This document shows positions 25,657-34,524 of a stretch of DNA of 64,000 nt, piece by piece. This DNA comes from CAYXVF01 sp964468125 (GTDB taxonomy: Bacteria; Myxococcota; XYA12-FULL-58-9; CAYXVF01). The notes under the pieces were generated by a model. It made no database searches. It saw only the letters and a list, made by a program, of their open reading frames with translations, and was not told where the DNA came from. The stretch covers positions 1 to 64,000 of the forward strand of contig CAYXVF010000011.1 of assembly GCA_964468125.1 (NCBI GenBank), in the 5' to 3' direction. Numbering within the stretch: position 1 is the first letter of the stretch; the number at the start of each line of letters is the position of its first letter. Position numbers and translations under genes: made by a program.

Positions 25657-26615
25657 CTGTCGCGCTCCATCGCGGGGTAGAGCTCCAGGGGGAGAGCGTC
25701 CCGAAAAGGTGCCGCACCGGCGTCTGCCCAGAAAGCGACTCCGATATCACCCCCGCCCGCGCCCGACGGCTTATAGACAGCGCCCGATCGGCACGCAACC
25801 GCCTCTTTTTGTCGGTGTGAGTCACTCACGATCGCGATGTGTGCTGCTTTCCCGAGCGCTGAGAGGGCCTCACGAAAACTCTCGACGCAGCGAAGAAAGG
25901 CCTGAGGATCGCCCGACTCGAACGCGCGGACCCCAGCCTCGGACTGTTCGCTCAGCGTGTCGATCAACGACGTTGCCCGCTCCGGGGCGCGCGCCTGCAG
26001 TGCGTTCACCGCGCCGATGAGCTGTGGAGTCGACGCGGAGCGGCCGGTGAAGACGACGGCCCACCGCAGCTTCTCTGGCCATGGCAGAGTCCGTACCCGT
26101 CGCGGCACCGATTCTTCACCTCGAGGCGCCTGGTAGGCTAGGACGCCGCCGTACGCCGAAGCCGCGATGTCGATCCCGCTGCCGACACCTCCCTGTGCGC
26201 GTCGGTGGGCCCGATGTGCATCCCGAAACAGCAGCTCCGAGGTCGGCCTTTCGCCGCGGGCGCGGCGTAGCGCATCCGCCAGCGCCACCGCCACGGCAGC
26301 GCTCGATCCGAAACCGAGCTTGACTCCGCCGTCGTAGAAATCGGTCGTGTCGATCGAGATCCGTGCGGAGGGCAGGGCTTCGTCGACCTCGTCGAGTACC
26401 GACGCGACGAGCGCCAGTCGCTGATCCCGTTCGCGAAGCTCCTGGCTGGTGCGAGCGTTGACCGTCAATCCGAGTGCGCTCAAGGAGAAGGACTGGGCGG
26501 GCTCGAAGCTCACGCGGGCACAGCGACCGACCGAGGCCACTAGAGCGCTTGCGCCGAAGAGCACCGCGTACTCTCCGATGAGGATCACCTTGCCCGGCGC
26601 CTCGGTACGAATCAC
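25653..26615 (-). CDS. Phosphomevalonate kinase (GHMP family)
   Basis: A 320-residue GHMP kinase. TEAPGKVILIGEYAVLFGAS is motif 1, GVKLGFGSSAAVAVALADAL the ATP-binding motif 2, and KPSGAGGGDIGVAFW motif 3. Its place between mvaD and mevalonate kinase, and similarity to the bacterial phosphomevalonate kinases, assign it to the ATP-dependent step giving diphosphomevalonate. I chose the GTG at 26615 because it overlaps the mvaD stop (GTGA) and motif 1 begins four codons later. The open frame extends further upstream only as an out-of-frame shadow of mvaD. Confidence 0.88.
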   Translation of the reverse strand: MIRTEAPGKVILIGEYAVLFGASALVASVGRCARVSFEPAQSFSLSALGLTVNARTSQELRERDQRLALVASVLDEVDEALPSARISIDTTDFYDGGVKLGFGSSAAVAVALADALRRARGERPTSELLFRDAHRAHRRAQGGVGSGIDIAASAYGGVLAYQAPRGEESVPRRVRTLPWPEKLRWAVVFTGRSASTPQLIGAVNALQARAPERATSLIDTLSEQSEAGVRAFESGDPQAFLRCVESFREALSALGKAAHIAIVSDSHRQKEAVACRSGAVYKPSGAGGGDIGVAFWADAGAAPFRDALPLELYPAMERDR

Positions 26616-27598
26616 GCGGGCTCCAGCTGGGCCGAGGGCCCTACTCCTGCTCCGAGGATTTCCTTGACGCCATTGAGTGTCCCGAGCCGACGAGCGAGGG
26701 TCTTTGCATCGGAGGGGCGGCACAGGACTTTCACCTGAGGACCCGCATCGATCGTGAAGTACGCCTCGATCCCTTCGCTGCGTAGCGCACGAACCGCGTG
26801 GATCAGCTCCACCGTAGCGCCGTTCCAATAGAGCAAGCCGGGGGTGGCCGAGAGCATGACCGCGTGCATGCGCAGGCAGCTCGCTTCCATCAGCTCGCCG
26901 ACGCGGGTGAGGTCTCGGTCGAGCACCGCCTGGCGCATCGCTGGAAGGATCGTGTCGCTGTCCCGGACCCACGCGGCGTAGTAGGGCGAGGTGTCGCGGG
27001 TTAGGTTCATGCCGTCCGTCGAGCTGTGGCTCTTCGCGTCCTCCGAGGTGATCACCACGAGCATTCGCACGTCCCAGTGCTCCGCCGGCGCGATGCTCTC
27101 CGCGTAGCTGTCCGAGCCATCCTCCGCTTCGCCGCGGTGCCACTCGACGAAGCCGCCAAAGAGCGAACGGGCGGCCGAGCCACTGCCGACGCGAGCGATC
27201 CGCGAAAGGGCGCGATCGTCCAGCTCCAAACCGAGGGCGTGGCAGGCCGCGAGAGTCAGCGCGGCAAAACCAGACGCCGAGCTCGCGAGTCCCGCGCCCG
27301 TTGGGAAGTTGTTCTCCGTGGTCACCCGCAGTGAGTCGTGGACGTCTGCGAGCTCGCGGATCAGGTCGAGAAATCGGGACGCTCGGGTGGCGAAGGACGG
27401 CGGCGCAGGCGAATCCCCCAAATAGATCGAATCGTTTTCGAGCGTGCCATCCCGCACCACCGTGGTTCGGGTCGAGAGGGACGAGAGCGTCATCGAGAGC
27501 GAACCGACGCTTGGGAGGTTGCGTTTCACGTCCCGCTTACCCCAATACTTGGCGAGAGCTATATTGGAATGTGCTATCGCCGTGACCCGATCGTGCAT
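26612..27598 (-). CDS. mvaD: Diphosphomevalonate decarboxylase
   Basis: A 328-residue GHMP-fold enzyme that decarboxylates diphosphomevalonate to IPP. Motifs seen: AHSNIALAKYWGKRD near the N-terminus, LPSVGSLSMTLSSL, FPTGAGLASSASGFAALTLA (ATP-binding), and SGSAARSLFGGFVEW. The ATG at 27598 is preferred because AHSNIALAKYWGK follows within ten residues; upstream in-frame codons overlap the divergent crtD region. The preceding bases are C-rich and lack a good Shine-Dalgarno. It is the first gene of the mevalonate operon, divergent from crtD with 89 bases between starts. Confidence 0.92.
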   Translation of the reverse strand: MHDRVTAIAHSNIALAKYWGKRDVKRNLPSVGSLSMTLSSLSTRTTVVRDGTLENDSIYLGDSPAPPSFATRASRFLDLIRELADVHDSLRVTTENNFPTGAGLASSASGFAALTLAACHALGLELDDRALSRIARVGSGSAARSLFGGFVEWHRGEAEDGSDSYAESIAPAEHWDVRMLVVITSEDAKSHSSTDGMNLTRDTSPYYAAWVRDSDTILPAMRQAVLDRDLTRVGELMEASCLRMHAVMLSATPGLLYWNGATVELIHAVRALRSEGIEAYFTIDAGPQVKVLCRPSDAKTLARRLGTLNGVKEILGAGVGPSAQLEPA

Positions 27599-27687
27599 GG
27601 GGGGGAGATAACCTTCCCCCGTCGGTGGAGCAATCCTGAGGGTGCTCTCTGGACACGGTCGAGTTGGGTCATTAGTTTCCGAGGGGC

Positions 27688-29259
27688 ATGACAGGGAACC
27701 GTCCAAACCGTTCACGTGCTGCCGTTGTCGGTGCAGGTGTAGGGGGTCTCGTGAGTGCCGTTGAGCTCGCTCGACGGGGTCTCGAGGTCCATGTCTTCGA
27801 GCGAAGCGCCGATGTCGGCGGCAAGATGCGGCGCATCCGCATCGGTGACAGTGATGTGGATGGCGGACCGACCGTCTTCACCATGCGCTGGATCCTCGAA
27901 GAGGTCTTCCAAAACGCTGGCGCCTCGCTCGTCGACTACGTCGAGCTCGAGCAGGTGCAGTGCATCGCGCGCCACACCTGGGAAGGGGACGGTGTCTTCG
28001 ACCTCTACACCGACCGGGAACGCAGCGCCGAGTCCGTGCGGCACTTCTTCGGCCGTCGAGAGGCAAAGGGGTATCTGCGTTTTTGCGACTACGCGGAGAA
28101 CATTTTTCGCGAGGTAGAAGAGCCGTTTCTGCTGTCGCAGAAGCCCGGCATGGTCGACCTCGTAGCGAGCCAGGGCCTCGGCGCCCTCCGCGCGGCGAGC
28201 AAAATCGACCCATTCCGAACGATGATGAAGGCCTTGGGCGGCTTCTTCAAAGACCCGCGATTGCTGCAGCTCTTCGGCCGCTATGCCACCTACTCGGGTT
28301 CTTCGCCCTTTCAGGCCCCCGCAACCCTGAGCCTCATCGCGCACGTTGAGCGTGAAGGCGTCTGGCTCGTGAAGGGCGGCATGCACCGGATGGCCCAAGC
28401 ACTGGCGCAGCTGGCACGCGAGCTCGGGGTCACGTTCCATTTTGAGCGTCCCGTGAAGCGGGTGCTGGCGGAAGCGGGGCGTGCCCGCGGTGTCGAGCTC
28501 GCCGATGGCGAGCAGTTCTCGGCCCATACCGTCGTGACGAACGTCGAGGCCCGCGCGCTGATCGAAGGGCTTCTGGGCGACGATGTTCGAGACTCCAAAG
28601 CGGTAGACGATCGGACCCAGCCGTCGCAGTCCGCGGTCACCTGGAACGCCGTAGCAAAAACCCGCGGCTTTCCCCTCGCGCACCATGCGGTGTTCTTCTC
28701 CAAGGACTACCCGCGCGAGTTCCGGGAGATCGCAGCGGGGCAGATCCCCACCGAGCCCACGGTCTACATTTGCGCCCAGGATCGCGATGACCTGGGCTTG
28801 CGCCCGATCGACGGAGCTGAGCGGTTGCTCATCCTCGTCAACGCCCCGGCCTGGGGAGAGCGCGATGCCAGCGAGGAGTTGGAGCGATGCGAGGAGCAGA
28901 CCTTCGGGTTTCTAGAGCGGTGCGGACTCGAGGTGGATCTCGACCCCGCCTCGACGGTTCGAACCTCGCCGAGCGAGTTCGCGCGCGCGTTTCCGGGCTC
29001 GCGGGGAGCGCTTTACGGCGGGGCCTCTCACGGGTGGAAGGCGTTCTTCAACCGGCCATCAGCGCGAACCAAGATCCCCGGCCTCTACTTGACCGGGGCG
29101 AGCGCCCATCCTGGAGCCGGCGTGCCGATGGTCGCCTTGAGTGGCCGCTTGGCCGCCCAGGCGGTGCAAGAGGACCTCGCTTTGACCTCGACGTCCCGCA
29201 CGACGGCTACGCCTGGTGGTACGTTGACGCGGTCTCGGACTGCGGCGAAGTCAGCCTAA
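27688..29259 (+). CDS. crtD: 1-hydroxycarotenoid 3,4-desaturase (CrtD-type)
   Basis: A CrtI/CrtD-family FAD-dependent carotenoid desaturase. AAVVGAGVGGLVSAVELARR is the dinucleotide-binding fold, VDGGPTVFTM the family signature, and GLYLTGASAHPGAGVPMVAL the C-terminal motif. CrtD introduces the 3,4 double bond into 1-hydroxylated acyclic ends. Homology stops at about LSGRLAAQAVQEDLA; the last ~25 codons (TSTSRTTATPGG and on) are low-complexity because the DNA there encodes CrtC in another frame. The intact ancestral stop may therefore have been lost. The ATG at 27688 has GAGGGG just upstream. First gene of a crtD-crtC-glycosyltransferase unit. Confidence 0.87.
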   Translation: MTGNRPNRSRAAVVGAGVGGLVSAVELARRGLEVHVFERSADVGGKMRRIRIGDSDVDGGPTVFTMRWILEEVFQNAGASLVDYVELEQVQCIARHTWEGDGVFDLYTDRERSAESVRHFFGRREAKGYLRFCDYAENIFREVEEPFLLSQKPGMVDLVASQGLGALRAASKIDPFRTMMKALGGFFKDPRLLQLFGRYATYSGSSPFQAPATLSLIAHVEREGVWLVKGGMHRMAQALAQLARELGVTFHFERPVKRVLAEAGRARGVELADGEQFSAHTVVTNVEARALIEGLLGDDVRDSKAVDDRTQPSQSAVTWNAVAKTRGFPLAHHAVFFSKDYPREFREIAAGQIPTEPTVYICAQDRDDLGLRPIDGAERLLILVNAPAWGERDASEELERCEEQTFGFLERCGLEVDLDPASTVRTSPSEFARAFPGSRGALYGGASHGWKAFFNRPSARTKIPGLYLTGASAHPGAGVPMVALSGRLAAQAVQEDLALTSTSRTTATPGGTLTRSRTAAKSA

Positions 29260-30086
29260 CCTTCATCGCCTTCGTAGGGAGTGTCTTCTCGCCATCCTAC
29301 GCGCGATCCCGACGCCGCGCATCGACAGACCCGCTCGACCATTGCGCCGTCAACCTGGCGCTGCGCGGCAAGAAGAACGTTTGGGTGATGTCCGAGCATC
29401 CTCGTCGCGCGGTTCTGCGCGGCGAAGACGTTCTTCACATCGGTGCCAACCGTTTGCGGTGGAGTGAAGACGGGCTGGAAATCCTCATCGACGACGTCGA
29501 AGCGCCCCTCGGGCGCCGCGTTCTCGGGAGCGTTCAGGTGTTCCCGCGCGCTTTCAATCGTCGCGCCTTCGCTCTCGATCGGGCCGCGCGTCACACCTGG
29601 TGGCCGATCGCCCCGGAAGCGGAGGTCGAGGTTTCGCTCGGAGACCTACACTTTCGCGGCTCGGCCTACCTCGACTCAAACTGGGGGAGCGAGCCTCTCG
29701 AACGCGGTTTTCGCGGGTGGAACTGGTCTCGCAGCAAGCTCGACGACCGTACGGTAGTGCACTACGTGACAGACGCTCCAGACGGCGAGCGCCACGCCCT
29801 TGCCCTCGAATTCGATCGCTCCGGTGACGCTCGTGACACTGGGCCACTGCCTCCGCGTCCCCTCCGACACAGCGGCTGGGGCATCGCGCGGGAAGTGGTC
29901 AGCGAGACCGCGCCGGTGAAGCTTCTGGAGAGCCTGGAAGATACGCCTTTCTACAGTCGTCAGCGGGTGATGCATCGAATCGATGGTCGGCGGGTCGAGG
30001 GAGTGCACGAGTCGCTCGACCTTCGACGGTTTGATTCCCGCATCGTCCAGCATCTCCTGGGCTACAAGACCCGGCGGCGCCGCTGA
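29034..30086 (+). CDS. crtC: Carotenoid 1,2-hydratase (CrtC-type), start uncertain
   Basis: Conserved CrtC sequence begins at FDLDVPHDGYAWWYVDAVSD (about 29181) and continues with LTFIAFVGSVFSPSYA, SMHR-like basic motifs, GSAYLDSNWGSEPL and FRGWNWSRS. The enzyme adds water across the terminal double bond of acyclic carotenoids. No ATG, GTG or TTG occurs in this frame between 29037 and the conserved core. The nearest is the GTG at 29034, about 49 codons upstream and inside crtD; it is given here provisionally. Alternatives are a frameshift fusion with CrtD or a lost start codon. The stop overlaps the glycosyltransferase start (TGATG). Confidence 0.8.
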   Translation: MEGVLQPAISANQDPRPLLDRGERPSWSRRADGRLEWPLGRPGGARGPRFDLDVPHDGYAWWYVDAVSDCGEVSLTFIAFVGSVFSPSYARSRRRASTDPLDHCAVNLALRGKKNVWVMSEHPRRAVLRGEDVLHIGANRLRWSEDGLEILIDDVEAPLGRRVLGSVQVFPRAFNRRAFALDRAARHTWWPIAPEAEVEVSLGDLHFRGSAYLDSNWGSEPLERGFRGWNWSRSKLDDRTVVHYVTDAPDGERHALALEFDRSGDARDTGPLPPRPLRHSGWGIAREVVSETAPVKLLESLEDTPFYSRQRVMHRIDGRRVEGVHESLDLRRFDSRIVQHLLGYKTRRRR

Positions 30087-31273
30087 TGGGCTGGTTCTGG
30101 GCATGGCTCTTCCTCGCCTGCTGGTTCGGCGCGGTCTGTGCGGGCTGGTGGATCAGCACGTTGCGTGCCCGACGTTTTGCGAAACGCTTTGCCCCCTACG
30201 ACTCATCGCGAGAAAGGCCCGTCCTGATCGTGCGTCCCTGCGCCGGCGCCGAGCCCGGCCTATTCGCGCGTTTGTGCTCCACCCGCGACGTGCGCACCAC
30301 TCGACCCGTCCGATTGCGGATCGCAGTCGCAACCCCCCTCGACCCGGCTTTTTCGATCACCGAAGCTGCGGCGGTGCGTCTGCGCGAGGAGAACTTCGAC
30401 GCGCAGGTGGTCGTGACCGGCGGCGGAGGACCGAACCGAAAAGTGGCCCAGCTCGATGCGGTGGTTTGCGCCGAATCGCGCACTGACGATTTCATCCTCG
30501 TCGTCGATAGCGACGTCAGTCTCGAGCGATTCGACCTCGACGCGAGCTGCGACCTGCTCGAGCACGACGAGGGCCTCGGTGCGGTGTGGTGTCCACCGGT
30601 GGATGACTGCGAAGTTCGCTCTTTGGGTGACCGGGCGTCCCAAGCGACTCTGAATGGCTCCTTTCACGCCTTCCCTCTCCTCGCGGGGGTCGAGCCATCC
30701 GCCTTGGTGGGCAAGACCTTCGTGCTGCGGCGCGAAGCGTTGGAGGAGATCGGCGGCTTCGGCCAGTTGATCGAGTATCTCGGGGAAGACTTCGAGCTGT
30801 CCGCGCGACTCCAAAAGGCGGGGTATCGGGTCGAGCCGAGTCCCATTACGACGCACGCATGCGTGACGGAGCGAAGCTTTGGCACGGTCGTCGCCCGCAT
30901 CGCGCGCTGGATGACGGTGGTTCGCGCGCAGCGGCCGCTGCTGATGCTGAGCTATCCTCTCTTCTTTTTCAGCGCGTCACTGATTGTTCCCGCCGGCACC
31001 GTCATCGCGACCTTCGCCTACGGCTTTCCGGCGCGCGCGAGTGCGGTGGTGGCGCTGTGCGCCATGCTGACCCGGGTGGGTTTGGTCTTCGTCGCCCGCG
31101 CCCGTTGTCGGCAACGGGTGACGATTCTGACCGCGGTCATCGACGCGATTCTCGGAGACTTAGTGACGGTGCTCGCCTTCTTTCGGGCGTTTCGTAGTCG
31201 CCGCTTCGAGTGGCGCGGTGTTCCCCTCGAAGTCGACCGGCAGGGGCGCCTCGTGGCCGTCGACGAAGCCTGA
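30086..31273 (+). CDS. Membrane glycosyltransferase, GT2/GT21 (ceramide glucosyltransferase-like)
   Basis: A 395-residue protein with an N-terminal membrane segment (WFWAWLFLACWFGAVCAGWW), a cytosolic catalytic domain and two or more C-terminal membrane segments. The D1 motif is in NRKVAQLDAVV, D2 in LVVDSDVSL, D3 in EYLGEDFELSARL, and RIARW is the (Q/R)xxRW motif; together these define the GT21/processive-type GT2 fold. Translational coupling to crtC through TGATG suggests it glycosylates the hydroxyl made by CrtC, giving a carotenoid glycoside. That substrate is inferred from context; hopanoid or lipid glycosylation is an alternative. Confidence 0.8.
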   Translation: MGWFWAWLFLACWFGAVCAGWWISTLRARRFAKRFAPYDSSRERPVLIVRPCAGAEPGLFARLCSTRDVRTTRPVRLRIAVATPLDPAFSITEAAAVRLREENFDAQVVVTGGGGPNRKVAQLDAVVCAESRTDDFILVVDSDVSLERFDLDASCDLLEHDEGLGAVWCPPVDDCEVRSLGDRASQATLNGSFHAFPLLAGVEPSALVGKTFVLRREALEEIGGFGQLIEYLGEDFELSARLQKAGYRVEPSPITTHACVTERSFGTVVARIARWMTVVRAQRPLLMLSYPLFFFSASLIVPAGTVIATFAYGFPARASAVVALCAMLTRVGLVFVARARCRQRVTILTAVIDAILGDLVTVLAFFRAFRSRRFEWRGVPLEVDRQGRLVAVDEA

Positions 31274-31291
31274 GCGACGGGCGCTTCGAGC

Positions 31292-31729
31292 TCACGGCCC
31301 GCCCGGGATCTGCGCCTCGACCCATTTGAGCATGCACTCGATCTCGAAGTCTGCGGGTGCTCTCGCGAAGAGCGGCATTTGATCGCCGCACGGCGGAATC
31401 GCGAGCAGCTTGCTGTACATCAGGCTCTCCGTCGGCTCGGTCGACGATACGAGCGGCGTGCCGCTGCACTTCGCGCTGCCGGCTACGTCGAGAAGGGCGG
31501 CCCCGAGGTCCTCGGCTACCAGCGCGAGGTTCCCGTTGGACGGGGTGGCGGTCTGGTGGCAGCCGCTGATGGCGCAGCTTCGTTCGATGAGCTGGTCGGT
31601 GTAGGCGACGCAATCGATGTCACCCAAGAGAGACTCCGGATCGTCGATTTGGCCGGGGCAACCGATGGACGAGGTGAGGAGAGCGATTGTGGCGCCCAGC
31701 AGGAATCCGCGCGCGCATTCAGTACGCAT
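31292..31729 (-). CDS. Small lipoprotein with CxxxxCH motif
   Basis: A 145-residue protein with a signal ending TSSIGC (lipobox). The motif CAISGCHQ has four residues between the cysteines before CH, the spacing seen in many planctomycete/myxobacterial cytochrome-like lipoproteins; PPCGDQMP and FEIECMLKWVEAQIPGG follow at the C-terminus. Whether haem is bound is uncertain. It starts inside the end of the upstream outer-membrane protein gene (11-base overlap) and is the last gene of a three-gene unit headed by a di-haem protein, so an electron-transfer role is plausible. Confidence 0.65.
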   Translation of the reverse strand: MRTECARGFLLGATIALLTSSIGCPGQIDDPESLLGDIDCVAYTDQLIERSCAISGCHQTATPSNGNLALVAEDLGAALLDVAGSAKCSGTPLVSSTEPTESLMYSKLLAIPPCGDQMPLFARAPADFEIECMLKWVEAQIPGGP

Positions 31730-33116
31730 AGCTCACCCCCAGCTCACCGGTGAATTGCAGATCCAGGGCCCCGCCCGCGAGAAACTCGTCGCCGCGCTGC
31801 GATCGCATGTCGTAGAAAAAATGGTCGTAGACACCCGCGAAGAAGATCTCCAACTCCGAATAGAGTGGAACGCTCAGTCCGCCGCGCAAGCGCAGCCCTC
31901 CTACGGCCGAGTTGGGGAACAAGGAATCACCGACTTTACCCGCGTTACGAATGAAGGAGTACTGGCAGTCCAGGAGGAGCGAAAGCACCTTTGTTTCGTA
32001 GCGCGCTCCGATTCCGGCACTCAAGGTCTGATAACGCGCCCCGGGGAGCTCCCGTCGCGCTGCGAAATCCTCCGGTGCGCTGAAGCGCGAGGCGTTTTCG
32101 CCAAACGTCACGCGCGATCGAATGAGAATGTCGCGAAAATCCCAGGCAACGCTGGCACCGGCGTACCAGTCGCTCCATCGGTGCTCGAGGGTCACTCCCG
32201 GGGCATCTGCGACCGACGGTTGGATTCCGAAATCTTGGGCATAGGCGCCCACTAATCCGATACGCCGAGTGGTGCCCGAGAGACGCTCGAGGAGCAGGGG
32301 GTAGAGCTCGACGCGGACTCCCGCGCCGAAGGAAATCCCCGAGTCGAATTCACGGAGGTTGCGCGTGAGGGTGTCGTAGTAGCGAAAGGTTCGCCCGTGA
32401 AGGAGCCCGTAGCTCTCGACCTCGAGCAGTCGACCGGCGCGAGTCCAGGGCTGTCGTCGAATCGGCGAAACTGTCTCCACCGTCGATGGTACCGGGCTGC
32501 CCGGTTTCGGCTCTCTCGTCGCGGCCGCCTCCGAAGATGCTTCGCCATCGACGTTTACTGGCTGCGCGGCAGCGGTGGTTGCAGCGCCTTCGTCGACGGA
32601 CGGAGCAGGCGGCTCCATTTCCGTAGCTGCGGCCGCTGCCGCCCGCTTCATGAACCGCGCGAGTCTTTGCGCGTCGACGCTCGCCGGGCCTCGACGACCG
32701 CCCGAACGAATCGCGGCGCGGTCGGTCAGCAGGATGGCGCCATCGGCGCTCCGGATGGCGACGAGATGCAGCCGCACCGCTCTTCGCCTGCGTCCGCGGC
32801 CCTTGCGTTCGACCTCGGCGGCGATGATCACGTCGACCCCGCTCGCATCGGCGATCTCGAGGACCCGTTTCAACGGCGGGGGAGCACGCTCCTTCAGCTG
32901 AAAAACCGAAGGGCGCTCCCAGTTGCGTGTCAGTTGCGCGGAGGTTGCCGCCGGGGCGAGCAGAAAGGACCCGAGCAGCGCCTCCTCCACCTGCTGGGCC
33001 AGCGCGGGTGCCTCGCTGCGAAACACGAGCGCAGCGTTCGGCTCGGCGGACGCAACGCCGGGAATCGCGAACGCGAGGCCCATCGTCACGACTCTCAGTA
33101 GTACAGGTGCGTCCAT
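31719..33116 (-). CDS. Outer-membrane beta-barrel protein with N-terminal periplasmic domain
   Basis: A 465-residue protein with a signal peptide (MDAPVLLRVVTMGLAF, cleavage after GVASA). Residues to about 175 form an alpha/beta region rich in basic residues (GRGRRRRAVRLHLVAIRSAD), then a Pro/Ala/Glu linker. From about 240 the sequence is strand-rich with alternating aromatic residues and ends in ELGVSYAY, the terminal aromatic typical of outer-membrane barrels. I chose the ATG at 33116, which overlaps the upstream stop by 22 bases, because it gives a full signal peptide. No family is recognised. It is co-directional with the di-haem porin gene. Confidence 0.65.
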   Translation of the reverse strand: MDAPVLLRVVTMGLAFAIPGVASAEPNAALVFRSEAPALAQQVEEALLGSFLLAPAATSAQLTRNWERPSVFQLKERAPPPLKRVLEIADASGVDVIIAAEVERKGRGRRRRAVRLHLVAIRSADGAILLTDRAAIRSGGRRGPASVDAQRLARFMKRAAAAAATEMEPPAPSVDEGAATTAAAQPVNVDGEASSEAAATREPKPGSPVPSTVETVSPIRRQPWTRAGRLLEVESYGLLHGRTFRYYDTLTRNLREFDSGISFGAGVRVELYPLLLERLSGTTRRIGLVGAYAQDFGIQPSVADAPGVTLEHRWSDWYAGASVAWDFRDILIRSRVTFGENASRFSAPEDFAARRELPGARYQTLSAGIGARYETKVLSLLLDCQYSFIRNAGKVGDSLFPNSAVGGLRLRGGLSVPLYSELEIFFAGVYDHFFYDMRSQRGDEFLAGGALDLQFTGELGVSYAY

Positions 33117-34429
33117 AGGAGGAATTCCGAGTCCGTCTGAGACCCTCCGAGAAAGTTCAGGCGATACTGCGCGGCGAACTGCACGGCCGGCAGTACGTCC
33201 CACTGGAGCCCCGCGGTGGCGCGGGACACGTCGACGCTCCCGTCGGCGAGATCCGGTCGGGCCCAGGTGTAGTAGGCGAGCGCGGTCACACCTTGGTAGA
33301 TCAGGTAGTTCGCCTCCACGTAGCTATAGAGACCCTGACTGTCGCCTAGCTCGCTCTGCGTCAGGCGAAAATCGATCTCGCCCAGGATCACGACCGGATA
33401 GAGATTCACTCCAAACATGGGACCTGCGGTGTAGAGCGCACCACCGTCGTCGAGGAAAAGTGTCTCCAGCGACCCGCCGACCTGATAGCCCAGGTCTCGA
33501 AACCCGAAGGTGCTCGAAAGGCCAGCCCCACTCGGCGCTTGGTCGCCAGGGAAGGAGTCGATCCCCTGATAGAAGGCGGCCACCTGAGCGAACGGATAGT
33601 TCGGATTGATCCCGGCTTCGACCCCGTAGACCTGACCGTATTGCCCAAAGCCCAAAGGATTTCGCGTCACGAGCGTGTGATCCGGGTGCCGCCAGCCGTA
33701 GGGCTTGATGAAGCGGCCAGTACGAATGTAGCCATTCATAGGCAGGTCGTCGTACTCGATCACCGCCTCGCGCACAGTTATGAGCTCGTCGAGCTCCGTG
33801 CCAACGTTAGGGTCATCGACCGTACGCGCCCGGCGGCCCTGCAATCCGACGGTGGCATAGGCGTTGATCGAGTCCGTGATCTGCCCCCAGCCGTGCACGT
33901 CGAGCTGCATCGGGAAGAACGCGCTGTCTCCTTCCTCGGGGAGAAGGTAGAGGAAGCGCGCGTCGAAACCGGCTCGCCAGGAAGGGTCGGGATCGATATC
34001 CCCGGTGCGGTCGTGGATCTGATCGATCGGTGTCTGTCCCGATTGCCAACCGGAGAATCCCTCGAAGATGTCGTAGACCCCAGTCGTGCTGGGGTCGTTC
34101 TCTCCTCGATGACTCTCAGGGTCCGCAAACTCCGCGGGTCGCGCATCGAGACTGAAGGTCGGCAAGGTCTGATCGCCGTAGAATCGGCCGTAAGAGTTTC
34201 TCAGGCCCCCGCCGGTTCGATTCGTGTGGCAGGCTTGGCAGTCGAGGGTGCATGCGCGCTCCCCCTTGTCCGGTGGGTCGTACCAGCCGATGGGCTCGAT
34301 GTGGCAAGTATCGCAACGGTTCGCCGAACGGATGGAGTAGATCGGCGTCGCCTCCGAGCGCGAGGCGGAGCAGATGAGAAGCACGATGGACGTCGCGACC
34401 CCAACGAGCGCTAGGATGATACGATTCAC
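33095..34429 (-). CDS. Di-haem cytochrome fused to outer-membrane porin-like barrel
   Basis: A 444-residue protein with a signal peptide, then two c-type haem sites, CDTCH (39-43) and CQACH (64-68). A long strand-rich domain follows (RAGFDARFLYLLPEEGDSAF, REAVIEYDDLPMNGYIRTGR, SRATAGLQWDVLPAVQFAAQ), ending LLWTHLYY, consistent with a C-terminal beta-barrel. The layout suggests electron transfer at or across the outer membrane, with the cytochrome domain on the periplasmic side or plugged in the barrel. Function is inferred. It heads a three-gene unit with the outer-membrane protein and a CxxxxCH lipoprotein. Confidence 0.7.
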   Translation of the reverse strand: MNRIILALVGVATSIVLLICSASRSEATPIYSIRSANRCDTCHIEPIGWYDPPDKGERACTLDCQACHTNRTGGGLRNSYGRFYGDQTLPTFSLDARPAEFADPESHRGENDPSTTGVYDIFEGFSGWQSGQTPIDQIHDRTGDIDPDPSWRAGFDARFLYLLPEEGDSAFFPMQLDVHGWGQITDSINAYATVGLQGRRARTVDDPNVGTELDELITVREAVIEYDDLPMNGYIRTGRFIKPYGWRHPDHTLVTRNPLGFGQYGQVYGVEAGINPNYPFAQVAAFYQGIDSFPGDQAPSGAGLSSTFGFRDLGYQVGGSLETLFLDDGGALYTAGPMFGVNLYPVVILGEIDFRLTQSELGDSQGLYSYVEANYLIYQGVTALAYYTWARPDLADGSVDVSRATAGLQWDVLPAVQFAAQYRLNFLGGSQTDSEFLLWTHLYY

Positions 34430-34524
34430 GATCTTATCCCGGTTACCTTCGAAGCGTAGCCGACTGCACGAGGATACTCAAAGTCCCCCGGACCAACCGT
34501 CGAGCACCCGATCGGTTGCGCTCG

